Source of the DNA: Agromyces salentinus
GTDB lineage: Bacteria > Actinomycetota > Actinomycetes > Actinomycetales > Microbacteriaceae
Length of the DNA stretch: 52,342 nt
Assembly (NCBI RefSeq): GCF_009749395.1
Contig: NZ_WBIR01000024.1
Location: 1 to 52,342, forward strand
Reading direction: 5' to 3'
Below, piece by piece: positions 23,970-31,664 of this stretch; the stretch's first letter is position 1; each line of letters begins with the position of its first letter. The notes beneath the pieces are model-generated. The model searched no databases. It worked only from the letters and a program-made list of their open reading frames with translations, and was not told the origin of the DNA. The translations under genes and the position numbers were made by a program.

Positions 23970-26124
23970 ACGCGAGCACGCAGCCGATCCAGATCAACGG
24001 GAGCCCGATCCCGAGCGTCGGCACCACCGCGACGACGGCGAGGAAGATGAGCCAGGCGACCGTGATCAGCACCGTGAGCACCGCACTGAATCGCGTGAGG
24101 CGCCCCGACTTGCCGATCATGCCGAGGAGCATGAGCGCCGCGAAGAGGAACACGAGCACCCGCACCGCGGGCTCGGTCAGCCTGATGTCGCCCAGGAACA
24201 GCTCCGACCTGGCGAGTGCGCCGATGAGCTCGATCGACGGCAGGAACGGCGTGAAGCCCGCGAACCATTCGGCGAACGCCCCGACGATCACGAGGAGGCC
24301 GCCGATGATGACGAGGATCCGGCTCGTGATCGGTCGGCGGTCGGCCGTGGCCTGCGTGAGCACGGCCTGCGCCTCGACCGAGCGCACGCCGTCGGTCGCG
24401 ATGACGCGCATGCGGCGAGTCGCCTGGTCCGACGGGGCCGGGCGAGGCGCATCGACGGCGAGCCGCGCCGCTGCCACCTGACCCGCGGGCACCACGAGCT
24501 CGCTCGGCGTGAAGACGAGGCGGGCCGTGCCGTCCTCTGATGCGCCCTCCAGCCGCACGCCGAGCGGTTCGACGCCGCGACGGTTGTCGACGGTGACCTG
24601 GAATGCAGCGGCCCGTTCGTTGACGACGAGCTGCGACGGCGGGTCGATGCGGAGCACCGCGGTGAGGATGGCCTCCGGCGGCGACGAGAGCTCGACCGAC
24701 CCGAGGGCCTCGACGTCCTGCACCCCGTCGGACACGACGACCGAGAACGCGTGCGTCGCCGTCTCGCCGCGCTCCGGCGCCGGGGCGGCGAGCCGGCCCC
24801 GCACGCGCACGACCGCGCCGGGCTCGATGACGACCTGCTCGGAGCTGAACGCGAAGCCGATCGACCGGCCCGGGTCGCGCGCGGCGAGCGCCGCCGTCAC
24901 CTCGCGGTGGCCGCCGCGGTGGTCGATGATGACGTCGAAGTCGGCCGTGTTGCCGCGCTCGACCTTGAGTGAGCTCGGCTCGATGCGCACGCGCACGGGC
25001 GCGTCGACCGTGATCGCGGAGGTCCGCTGCACGAGCGTCAGCGGCACGGCCGTGCGTCCGGCGTCGTTGCCCGCCTCGACGGTGACCTGGCGGCTGAGCT
25101 CTCGCCCCGGCTCCGGCTCGGGCGCGCTGAAGGACACCGGGAGCTCGACCACCTGGCCGGGCGGCACCGTGACCACGTCGGGGGCGAATGCGAAGCGAAC
25201 GAGCCCCTCGGCGTCGGCCGCGGTGAGGCGCACGGTCTGCGCGAAGTTCGCCGCCCGGTTGTCGAGGCGCACGGTGAACTCGCCCGCGGCGTGATCCTCG
25301 AGGCGGATGAGGCTCGGCCGCACCTCGAGCGACGCGTTCGGCCCGACGGGCGGCACGGTGAGCTGCAGTGAGACCTCCGTGCTGCGTTCCGGCTCGGCCA
25401 GCGAGGAGATGCGGATGGTGAGCGCCACGCGCTGCGCGAACACGAGCACCTCGTCGTGCACGCCGATCATGAGCGGCACGGAGAGCTCCTGCGCCGGCAT
25501 GAGGTGCGCGTCGCCGTGCGAGAAGGAGAGCCACTGCGGCGGCGAGACCGGCTCGATCGCGTAGCCGTCGACGATCGACGACGGATTCGTGAGCCGCAGC
25601 TGCACGGTCACGGGCGCGCCGGGCACGACGGTCGCCTCGGTCACGTCGAGCACCGCCTCGGGCGCCTCGAGGCGCGCAGTCGTCGTGGGGTGCGGCTGGG
25701 TGCCCGAGACCGGGGTCGCCTGGCCTGGGGCGTCGGATGCCGCGGGGTCGGCGGATGTCGCGGGCTGATCGCCTCCGGCCGGGTCTGCGTCCGTCGGCTG
25801 CCGTGCGCCCGGCGCCGAGTCGGTGGTGGCCGGGTCGGCGGTCGCCGGGTCGGCCCCGGCCACGCCCGCCACGGGAGCCGTGCCCGGCGCGGCGTCGGCG
25901 GTTCCGTTCGGACCGGTGCCCGCGGCATCCGTCGACGGCACGGTCGAGGCCGCCGACTCCTCGGTCTCGACGGAGTCGACGATCGTCGGCACGCTCCCCG
26001 CGAGCGGGGCGCCGTCGAGCGTGGCGCCGCCGGAGTCCCAGCCGAGGTAGGCGTCGCAGCCGCTGCAGAAGCGGGCGGCGGCCTCGTTGACGGTGCCGCA
26101 CACCTCGCAGACGCGCTCCGCCAT
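23932..26124 (-). CDS. Zinc-ribbon / Ig-like repeat / four-helix membrane protein
   Basis: 730 residues in three parts. A zinc ribbon at the N-terminus has Cys6, Cys9, Cys20 and Cys23. A disordered Ala/Thr/Pro/Asp-rich stretch runs to about 155. Four beta-rich units of about 110 residues follow, each with an L..P..L.V..G....F.V.V.N or similar pattern seen in NEW3/CARDB-like Ig folds. The C-terminal 140 residues hold four hydrophobic helices. No signal peptide precedes the zinc ribbon, so the Ig-like part should be cytoplasmic unless exported unusually. Function unknown. It diverges from the CBS gene across a 357-bp gap. Confidence 0.8.
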   Translation of the reverse strand: MAERVCEVCGTVNEAAARFCSGCDAYLGWDSGGATLDGAPLAGSVPTIVDSVETEESAASTVPSTDAAGTGPNGTADAAPGTAPVAGVAGADPATADPATTDSAPGARQPTDADPAGGDQPATSADPAASDAPGQATPVSGTQPHPTTTARLEAPEAVLDVTEATVVPGAPVTVQLRLTNPSSIVDGYAIEPVSPPQWLSFSHGDAHLMPAQELSVPLMIGVHDEVLVFAQRVALTIRISSLAEPERSTEVSLQLTVPPVGPNASLEVRPSLIRLEDHAAGEFTVRLDNRAANFAQTVRLTAADAEGLVRFAFAPDVVTVPPGQVVELPVSFSAPEPEPGRELSRQVTVEAGNDAGRTAVPLTLVQRTSAITVDAPVRVRIEPSSLKVERGNTADFDVIIDHRGGHREVTAALAARDPGRSIGFAFSSEQVVIEPGAVVRVRGRLAAPAPERGETATHAFSVVVSDGVQDVEALGSVELSSPPEAILTAVLRIDPPSQLVVNERAAAFQVTVDNRRGVEPLGVRLEGASEDGTARLVFTPSELVVPAGQVAAARLAVDAPRPAPSDQATRRMRVIATDGVRSVEAQAVLTQATADRRPITSRILVIIGGLLVIVGAFAEWFAGFTPFLPSIELIGALARSELFLGDIRLTEPAVRVLVFLFAALMLLGMIGKSGRLTRFSAVLTVLITVAWLIFLAVVAVVPTLGIGLPLIWIGCVLAFIGGVLARPRPE

Positions 26125-26481
26125 CGCCGTCCTCCCGCGCTCGAACCCGGACGTTCTCCTCGCCCTCGGGGCGACCGTATCGCCGCGGGCCCGCGGCGGC
26201 CAGCGAACTGCCCGAACGGGTACGCAGGAGTGCCCGAACCCGGCCGAGCCGCGCGCGCACCTCAGGCATTCGCACGCCTGTCAGGACGATTCCGCGGAGA
26301 ACCTCCTGAGCCGCGACCGTTCGCCTGACGCGGCAACGCCGAGTCGTGGCATCCGCCCCAGACGCGACCGCACGGATGCCGCGCACCGCCCTTCCGCGCC
26401 ACGTCAACCCCCGCGCGGGGCGGAGCCGACCGTGCCTACGATGCCCGGACACCGATGATCGAACGACGATTGGAGTACCCG
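26125..26481. other. Divergent intergenic region, 357 bp
   Basis: Promoter region for the zinc-ribbon gene (leftward) and the CBS gene (rightward). The only promoter-like element I can point to is TACGAT at 26437-26442, about 40 bp before the CBS start, without a clear -35. Two copies of the GCATCC/GGATGC word occur. No small ORF with a good ribosome binding site is seen. Confidence 0.5.
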
Positions 26482-26898
26482 ATGACTGTGGCACGCGACA
26501 TCATGACGCCCGACGTGACCTGTGTGAAGGAGGACCAGACGCTCGTCGAGGCGGCCCGCATGCTGCGCGACCTCGATGTCGGCGCGCTGCCCATCTGCGG
26601 CAACGACGACCGGCTGAAGGGCATGCTCACCGACCGCGACATCGTCGTGAAGTGCCTCGCCGACGGCGGCGACCCGAGCACCGTGACCGCCGGAAGCCTC
26701 GGCGAGGGCAAGCCGGTCACGATCGGCGCCGACGACGACATCCGCGAGGCACTCGAGACGATGCAGGAGTACCAGGTGCGCCGCCTTCCGGTGATCGACG
26801 GGCACGACCTCGTCGGCATCATCAGCCAGGCCGACATCGCGCTCTCGCTCTCCGCGACGGAGACCGCCGAGACGGTCGCGGAGATCTCGGAGGACTGA
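26482..26898 (+). CDS. CBS-domain pair protein
   Basis: 138 residues made of two CBS domains: MTPDVTCVKEDQTLVEAARML...LPICGNDDRLKGMLTDRDIV and ADDDIREALETMQEYQVRRLPVIDG...LVGIISQADIA. Both carry the G(M/I)(L/I)(T/S)..D(I) adenosine-ligand signature. Such stand-alone pairs (Hrp1-like) sense AMP/ATP or similar ligands and are often stress induced. ATG 26482 with TTGGAG 7 nt upstream is preferred over the earlier in-frame ATG at 26455. It converges with lacI-type regulator gene 60 bp downstream. Confidence 0.9.
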   Translation: MTVARDIMTPDVTCVKEDQTLVEAARMLRDLDVGALPICGNDDRLKGMLTDRDIVVKCLADGGDPSTVTAGSLGEGKPVTIGADDDIREALETMQEYQVRRLPVIDGHDLVGIISQADIALSLSATETAETVAEISED

Positions 26899-26957
26899 GC
26901 CCCGCGGCCCGGCGTGCGTGTGGCGCGCGCGCCGCGCGAGGACGAGGGCGGATGCCG

Positions 26958-27974
26958 CTACGCGGACTCGCGCACCACGAGTTCGGTCGGCAGGGTCATG
27001 CGCCCGGCCGGCCGGCCGTCGAACACGTCGAGCAGCATGCGCACCATCTCGTGCGCGATGCGGTCGAACGGCTGGCGCATCGTCGTCAACTGCGGGGTGA
27101 GGCGGGTCGCGATGGGCGCATCGTCGAAGCCGGCGACGGCCACGTCGTCGGGCACGCGGCGCCCGTGCGCCTGGAGCACGTCGATCGCGCCGGCGGCCAT
27201 CATGTCGTTCGCGGCGAACACCGCGTCGAGGTCGGGCGCCTGCTCGAGCAGCGACTCCATGGCGCGCGCGCCGCTCGCGCGCGAGTAGTCGCCGTACGCG
27301 ACGTAGCGCTCCTCGAACGCGTCGCCCAGCTCGGCGCGGTAGCCCTCGAGGCGGCCCACGCCGCCCGAGGTGTCCTGCGGACCGGTGATCGTCGCGATGC
27401 GCTCACGCCCGCGTTCGCGCAGGAACGACACGGCGTCGCGGGCACCGTCGCGGTCGTCGGCCGAGACGAAGCCGATGCGGCGCTCGTAGCCGAGCGGCAC
27501 CCCGCAGGAGACGACGGGCACCTCGGCCTCGACGAGGCGCTTGAGGAATCCCTCGCGGCCGCGGTGCGAGGAGACGAGCAGGGCGCCGTCGACGTGGCCG
27601 CCCATGATGAAGTCGGTGGCCCGGCGCTGCTCGTCGTCGGATCCGGCCATGAGCAGTACGAGCGGGAGGTCGCGTTCGGCGAGCGCGTCGGCGGCCGAGC
27701 GCATGAGCACGGAGAAGTTCGGATCCTCGAAGAGCCGGTCGTGCGACTCGGTGAGCAGGAACGCGACCGAGTTCGCCCGCGCGGTCGCGAGGTTGCGAGC
27801 GTGCGGATTGATCCGGTAGCCGGTCTTCTTGATCGCCGCCTCGACCGCCTCACGGGCGGGCGGGCTGACCCAGTGTCCGCCGTTGAGCACGCGCGACACC
27901 GTGCCGCGCGAGACCCCTGACACGCGCGCGACGTCCTCGATGGTCGGCCGCTTGCGCGGGGCGTGGTCGCTCAC
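26958..27974 (-). CDS. LacI-family transcriptional regulator of the galactan locus
   Basis: 338 residues. N-terminal LacI helix-turn-helix (TIEDVARVSGVSRGTVSRVL) with hinge region, then a periplasmic-binding-protein-like sensor domain with SADDRDGARDA and VAGFDDAPIA. The start is GTG 27974; no Shine-Dalgarno is present, but TACACT (27981-27986, minus strand) ends 6 nt before the GTG, so it may also have its own leaderless promoter. It is last of four leftward genes (binding protein, two permeases, regulator). Probable targets are the two LacI-type operators at 31544 and 31632; the inducer is probably a galacto-oligosaccharide or galactose. Confidence 0.9.
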   Translation of the reverse strand: MSDHAPRKRPTIEDVARVSGVSRGTVSRVLNGGHWVSPPAREAVEAAIKKTGYRINPHARNLATARANSVAFLLTESHDRLFEDPNFSVLMRSAADALAERDLPLVLLMAGSDDEQRRATDFIMGGHVDGALLVSSHRGREGFLKRLVEAEVPVVSCGVPLGYERRIGFVSADDRDGARDAVSFLRERGRERIATITGPQDTSGGVGRLEGYRAELGDAFEERYVAYGDYSRASGARAMESLLEQAPDLDAVFAANDMMAAGAIDVLQAHGRRVPDDVAVAGFDDAPIATRLTPQLTTMRQPFDRIAHEMVRMLLDVFDGRPAGRMTLPTELVVRESA

Positions 27975-27994
27975 GTGCCCAGTGTAGGAGCGCG

Positions 27995-28906
27995 TCACGC
28001 CTTTACCGCGCCCGCGGCGAGGTCGACGCGCCAGTATCGCTGCAGCACGAGGAAGAGGGCGATGAGCGGCACGATCGAGAGCAGGGCGCCCGTGATGACG
28101 AGCGTGTACATGGAGGGCAGCGACGCGCCCTGGTTCAGCAGGCCCGAGAGCCCGACGGTGATGGGGAAGAGCCGGTCGTCGCCGAGCATGATGTACGGGA
28201 GCATGAAGTTGTTCCACACGGCGACGAACTGGAACAGGAAGATCGTCACGAGCCCCGGCCCCATCATGGGCAGCCCGATGCGGTGGAAGATGAACAGCTC
28301 GCGGGCGCCCTCGGTGCGGGCGGACTCGACGATCTCGGTCGGCACGGCCGCGGCCGCGTAGATGCGGGCGAGGTAGATGCCGTACGGGCTGATGAGCTGC
28401 GGGAGCAGCACCGACCAGTAGGTGTTCGTGAGGCCGACCTGTGCGAGCAGCAGGTACTGCGGGATCGCGAGGATGACGCCCGGCACGAGCACGCCCATGA
28501 GCAGGATCCGGAAGACCGTGGCCTTGCCCGGGAAGACGTACTTCGCGAGCGCGAAGCCGGACAGCGCCGAGATGTACGTCGAGATGATCGCGCCGACGCC
28601 CGCGTAGAGCGCGGTGTTCGCCATCCATCGCCAGTACAGCCCGTCCCGGTAGGCGGTGAGGTCGACGATGTTCTCCCACAGGTGGGTCGAGGGCGCGAAG
28701 GTGAACGTCGAGAACAGCTCCGAGGCATCCTTCGTCGACGCGATGAGCACCCACGCGACCGGCAGCAGGCAGTAGAGCGCGCCGAGCAGCAGCACCGCGG
28801 TGGAGCCGACGGCGACGGGGACGCGGGTGTCCTTGGGGGCGCGCCGCCCGGTGGTGCCGGAGAGCTCCGGAACGAGGGCGGCGCGTGTCTCGGTGGTGAC
28901 GGTCAT
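27995..28906 (-). CDS. Carbohydrate ABC transporter permease (MalG/GanQ type)
   Basis: Inner-membrane permease, 303 residues, about six transmembrane segments. The EAA loop near residue 200 (ESARTEGARELFIFHRIGLP) matches the MalG-type ATPase contact. It follows the MalF-type permease by 3 bp and shares the operon with the binding protein. No ATPase gene is present; many actinobacterial sugar importers of this class use a shared MsiK-like ATPase encoded elsewhere. The substrate is inferred from GH35/GH53 neighbours as galacto-oligosaccharides. Confidence 0.9.
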   Translation of the reverse strand: MTVTTETRAALVPELSGTTGRRAPKDTRVPVAVGSTAVLLLGALYCLLPVAWVLIASTKDASELFSTFTFAPSTHLWENIVDLTAYRDGLYWRWMANTALYAGVGAIISTYISALSGFALAKYVFPGKATVFRILLMGVLVPGVILAIPQYLLLAQVGLTNTYWSVLLPQLISPYGIYLARIYAAAAVPTEIVESARTEGARELFIFHRIGLPMMGPGLVTIFLFQFVAVWNNFMLPYIMLGDDRLFPITVGLSGLLNQGASLPSMYTLVITGALLSIVPLIALFLVLQRYWRVDLAAGAVKA

Positions 28907-28909
28907 GGC

Positions 28910-29890
28910 TCAGTCCTCCTGGCCGAAGGCGCGGCGCTGCACGACGCGAAGGAAGAAGAAGGAGATCGCGAACGTGGCGAGCGCGATGACGATCGAGGTG
29001 GCGGCGGCCGAGTAGACGTCGTCGCGCGTGAAGGCGTCGCGGTAGACGAACATCAGCGGCGACCAGGTCGTGGAGAGGCTGTTCGTGAGCGGCCGCAGCG
29101 TGGTGGGTTCGGCGAAGACCTGCAGCGTCGCGATCATCGAGAACAGGGCGGTCATGATGAGGGCGGGCATGATGATCGGCACCTTGATGCGCAGGGCGAT
29201 CTGGCGCTCGGATGCCCCGTCGATGCGGGCTGCCTCGTAGATGTCGCTCGGCACGGCCTTGAGCGAGGTGTACATGACGATCATGTTGAAGCCGACGCCG
29301 CCCCAGAGGCCGATGTTCGCGATCGCGAACGTGACGAGCCCCGGTGAGAGCAGCGACGGGACGTCGTCCCAGCCGAGCTGCTCGAAGATCCAGTAGAACG
29401 GGCTCACGGCCGGCAGGTAGAGAAAGCCCCAGAGCAGCGAGGAGATGACCGCGGGCACCGCGTAGGGCAGGAAGATCGAGACTCGGCCGAAGCTCTTCGC
29501 GCCGGTGCGGCGGGCATCCAGCAGCAGGGCGAAGAGCAGGGCGAGACCGAGCATGGTGGGCACGAGGATGAGCCCGTAGACGAGCACCCGGCCCACGCTC
29601 GCGAGGAACTCGGGGTCGGTGAGCGTCGCGACGTAGTTCTCGAGCCCGGCGAACTCGCGGGTGCGGGAATCGCCGCCGAGGCCGAGGCCCTTGACCTGCT
29701 CCTTCTGGAACGACAGCGCGAGCGTGTAGAAGATCGGCGCGGCCATGAACACCGCGAAGAGCACGATGCCGGGGGCGAGCATCATCCAGGGGGTGAGGGC
29801 GCCCTTGCGGCTTCGCCGGGCTCGCGCGGCGCGCGGATGCCGCGTGGGCGGCGGGGTGCCGCCGCTGCGGTCGTCGACCGTGGCGGTCAT
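28910..29890 (-). CDS. Carbohydrate ABC transporter permease (MalF/GanP type)
   Basis: 326 residues, about six transmembrane segments after a basic N-terminal tail of some 30 residues. The EAA loop is YEAARIDGASERQIALRIKV followed by PIIMPAL, as in MalF-type subunits. The chosen ATG at 29890 has GGAAGG upstream; an upstream in-frame ATG at 29920 is less well placed. It lies 272 bp downstream of the binding-protein gene, with the interspersed repeats in between. Confidence 0.9.
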   Translation of the reverse strand: MTATVDDRSGGTPPPTRHPRAARARRSRKGALTPWMMLAPGIVLFAVFMAAPIFYTLALSFQKEQVKGLGLGGDSRTREFAGLENYVATLTDPEFLASVGRVLVYGLILVPTMLGLALLFALLLDARRTGAKSFGRVSIFLPYAVPAVISSLLWGFLYLPAVSPFYWIFEQLGWDDVPSLLSPGLVTFAIANIGLWGGVGFNMIVMYTSLKAVPSDIYEAARIDGASERQIALRIKVPIIMPALIMTALFSMIATLQVFAEPTTLRPLTNSLSTTWSPLMFVYRDAFTRDDVYSAAATSIVIALATFAISFFFLRVVQRRAFGQED

Positions 29891-29929
29891 GGTTCGGGTC
29901 CTTCCTGGGATGTGGGGCATGCGCCCGAC

Positions 29930-30123
29930 GGTCGAGGTGCGAAGCGTGATCGTGGTCTCGATACGGCGCCGGGGCGCCTACTCGACCGCCGGAGACGGTG
30001 CGAGGCGTCTCGGGACCGGTCTCGATACGGCGCTGGCGCGCCTCCTCGACCACCGGTCGAGGTGCGGAGCGTGATCGTGGTCTCGATACGGCGCCGGGGC
30101 GCCTACTCGACCGCCGGAGACGG
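29930..30123. repeat. Interspersed repeat cluster (REP-like) between binding-protein and permease genes
   Basis: Two 69-bp copies, 29930-29998 and 30055-30123, differ at one base. A shorter diverged copy lies between at 30018-30056. Each contains GGTCTCGATACGGCGC and ends near CTCGACC.CCGG, and is an imperfect inverted repeat (TCGA...GGCGCC/GGCGCC...TCGA). A related copy is in the helicase gene at 14878. I know this kind of sequence as common in Microbacteriaceae genomes. In this place it could stabilise upstream mRNA or limit read-through to the permeases. Confidence 0.85.
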
Positions 30124-30162
30124 GGTGTGCGGGGACGCCCGGGCCGCGCCCCCGCACCGCGG

Positions 30163-31470
30163 CTACTCGGAGACCGAGAAGCCGCCGTCCTTCAGGTCGT
30201 CGATCGTGACCTGCTGCATGGCCGCGACCGCCGCGAGGAACGCGTCGACCGTCTTGGCCTCGGCCGCCTTGGCGAACTCGTCGTTGTACGCGCTGAACGC
30301 GACGTTGACGTTGGGTCCGTAGGTGAACGGGGCGACGGCCTGGGCCGCCTCAGCGGCGACGTCGTAGAAGTCGGGCTGGTTGCTGAAGAACTCGGGCGCC
30401 TCGGTGAGGATGGATGCCGCGGCATCCGTCGCCGCCGGGTAGATGCCGGTCTGCTCGACGAGCGCGCCGACGGCCTCGGGGTCGGTGTTCAGCCAGGTGG
30501 CGAACTCGGTCGCCGCCTCGGCGTGCTCCGACTGCGAGGTCACGGCCGTCGAGGATCCGCCCCAGTTGCCGTTGGAGACGTCGCCGTCCCAGGTGGGCAG
30601 GGGTGCGGCCTTCCAGAGTCCGGCGGTGTCGGCGGCGTTGCCCGAGAGCACGCCCGGGCCCCAGACGGCGCCGAGCCAGCCGGCTTGCGAGCCGTCGTTC
30701 AGCGCGGCGTTCCACTCGGGCGTGTACATCGGCTTGTTGTCGATCGCGCCCTCGGCGACCAGGCCGCCCCAGTACTCGGCGACCTTCTGCGTGGGCTCCT
30801 CGTCGATGCCGACGCCCCAACTGTCGCCGTCGATCGACCACCACTCGGCCTTCGCCTGCTGGGCGAGGCCGGCGAACCAGCCGGCGTCGTTCGCGGAGAA
30901 GGTGCCGAGGTACTTGGTCGGGTCGGCGGCGTGCAGCGCACGCGCCGTCTCGGCGTACTCCTCCCACGTGGTGGGCACGGTGAGGCCGAGCTCGGTGAAG
31001 ATGTCGTCGCGGTAGAAGAACATCATGGGGCCGGTGTCCTGCGGCACGGCGTAGACGGCGTCGCCGCCGAGCGTGACGGAGTCCCACACGCCGGCCGGGA
31101 ACTGGTCGGCCACGTCGTCGCCCGCGTACTCGGCGATGTCGGCGAGCGCGTCGGAGGCGACGAGCGTCGGGATCTTCTGGTACTCGGCCTGGATGAGGTC
31201 GGGGGCTCCGCTGCCGGCCTTGATGGCGGTGAGGAGCTTGGTGATCGCGGGGTCGCCGCCGTCCTGCTTGTTGACGGTGACCTGGATCTCGGGGTGCTCG
31301 GAGTTCCAGAGGTCGACGACCTTGTCGAGGTTGGGCGCCCAGGCCCAGTAGGTGAGCTCGACGGGGTCGTCGGCGGTGCCCTCCGACCCGCTGTCGGCCG
31401 AGCACCCGGTCATGATGAGCGCCGCGGCGGCGATGGCCGCGATCGCGCCCGTGCGGAGTGTGGAACGCAT
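30163..31470 (-). CDS. Extracellular solute-binding lipoprotein of the sugar ABC transporter
   Basis: 435-residue family-1 (MalE/GanS-type) sugar-binding protein. A lipoprotein signal ends at Cys23 (LIMTGC), so the mature protein is lipid-anchored on the outer face of the membrane. The body has PVELTYWAWAPN near the mature N-terminus and the usual two-lobe family pattern (ITKLLTAIKAGSGAPDLIQA; GDAVYAVPQDTGPMMFFYRDD). ATG 31470 has AAGGAGG 4 nt upstream. It is the first gene of the leftward operon, under the consensus promoter at 31558-31586 and the operator at 31544-31557. Confidence 0.92.
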   Translation of the reverse strand: MRSTLRTGAIAAIAAAALIMTGCSADSGSEGTADDPVELTYWAWAPNLDKVVDLWNSEHPEIQVTVNKQDGGDPAITKLLTAIKAGSGAPDLIQAEYQKIPTLVASDALADIAEYAGDDVADQFPAGVWDSVTLGGDAVYAVPQDTGPMMFFYRDDIFTELGLTVPTTWEEYAETARALHAADPTKYLGTFSANDAGWFAGLAQQAKAEWWSIDGDSWGVGIDEEPTQKVAEYWGGLVAEGAIDNKPMYTPEWNAALNDGSQAGWLGAVWGPGVLSGNAADTAGLWKAAPLPTWDGDVSNGNWGGSSTAVTSQSEHAEAATEFATWLNTDPEAVGALVEQTGIYPAATDAAASILTEAPEFFSNQPDFYDVAAEAAQAVAPFTYGPNVNVAFSAYNDEFAKAAEAKTVDAFLAAVAAMQQVTIDDLKDGGFSVSE

Positions 31471-31543
31471 TCGTCCTCCTTGTCGAAAGCTGTGTTTGCA
31501 GGGGCCCCTGGCTGCACGCGACCGAGAAGGACGACGTTGTGCC

Positions 31544-31557
31544 TGTGAGCGATCCCA
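31544..31557. promoter_or_regulatory. LacI-type operator at the binding-protein promoter
   Basis: TGTGAGCGATCCCA, an imperfect LacI-type dyad around a central CG, lies immediately downstream of the -10 box on the minus strand and covers the expected transcription start. Its left half is identical to that of the site at 31632-31645. Confidence 0.65.
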
Positions 31558-31586
31558 GTAATACACAGCGGACTGGTGACTGTCAA
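31558..31586 (-). promoter_or_regulatory. Consensus sigma-70-type promoter of the transporter operon
   Basis: On the minus strand: TTGACA (31581-31586), exactly 17 bp of spacer, TATTAC (31558-31563). It is the closest match to consensus in the window and points at the binding-protein gene, with a 5' leader of about 80 nt. Confidence 0.8.
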
Positions 31587-31603
31587 CTCAAGTAACGCTG
31601 ATG

Positions 31604-31631
31604 TTGCAGCACCGATCTCCTGTGCTAGAAC
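31604..31631 (+). promoter_or_regulatory. Promoter of the GH35 gene
   Basis: TTGCAG (31604-31609), 16-bp spacer, TAGAAC (31626-31631). The LacI-type operator starts at the next base, which would put the repressor over the transcription start. Confidence 0.55.
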
Positions 31632-31645
31632 TGTGAGCGCACACA
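31632..31645. promoter_or_regulatory. LacI-type operator upstream of the GH35 gene
   Basis: TGTGAGCGCACACA: 6 of 7 positions are symmetric around the central CG, the typical LacI-family half-site pattern. The centre-to-centre distance to the site at 31544-31557 is 88 bp, compatible with looping between two bound dimers. Confidence 0.75.
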
Positions 31646-31664
31646 GATTCAAGGGAGAACGTCC

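Noticed and set aside
26958..30053. A continuous open frame of more than 1000 codons on the minus strand spanning regulator, permeases and upstream gap
   Set aside because: Only its last 339 codons look like protein (LacI). The rest is Arg/Pro/His-rich shadow of the two permease genes in another frame.
30001..30123. Riboswitch or structured RNA in the transporter operon
   Set aside because: The near-identical copies and the related copy inside the helicase gene show a dispersed DNA repeat, not a conserved aptamer.
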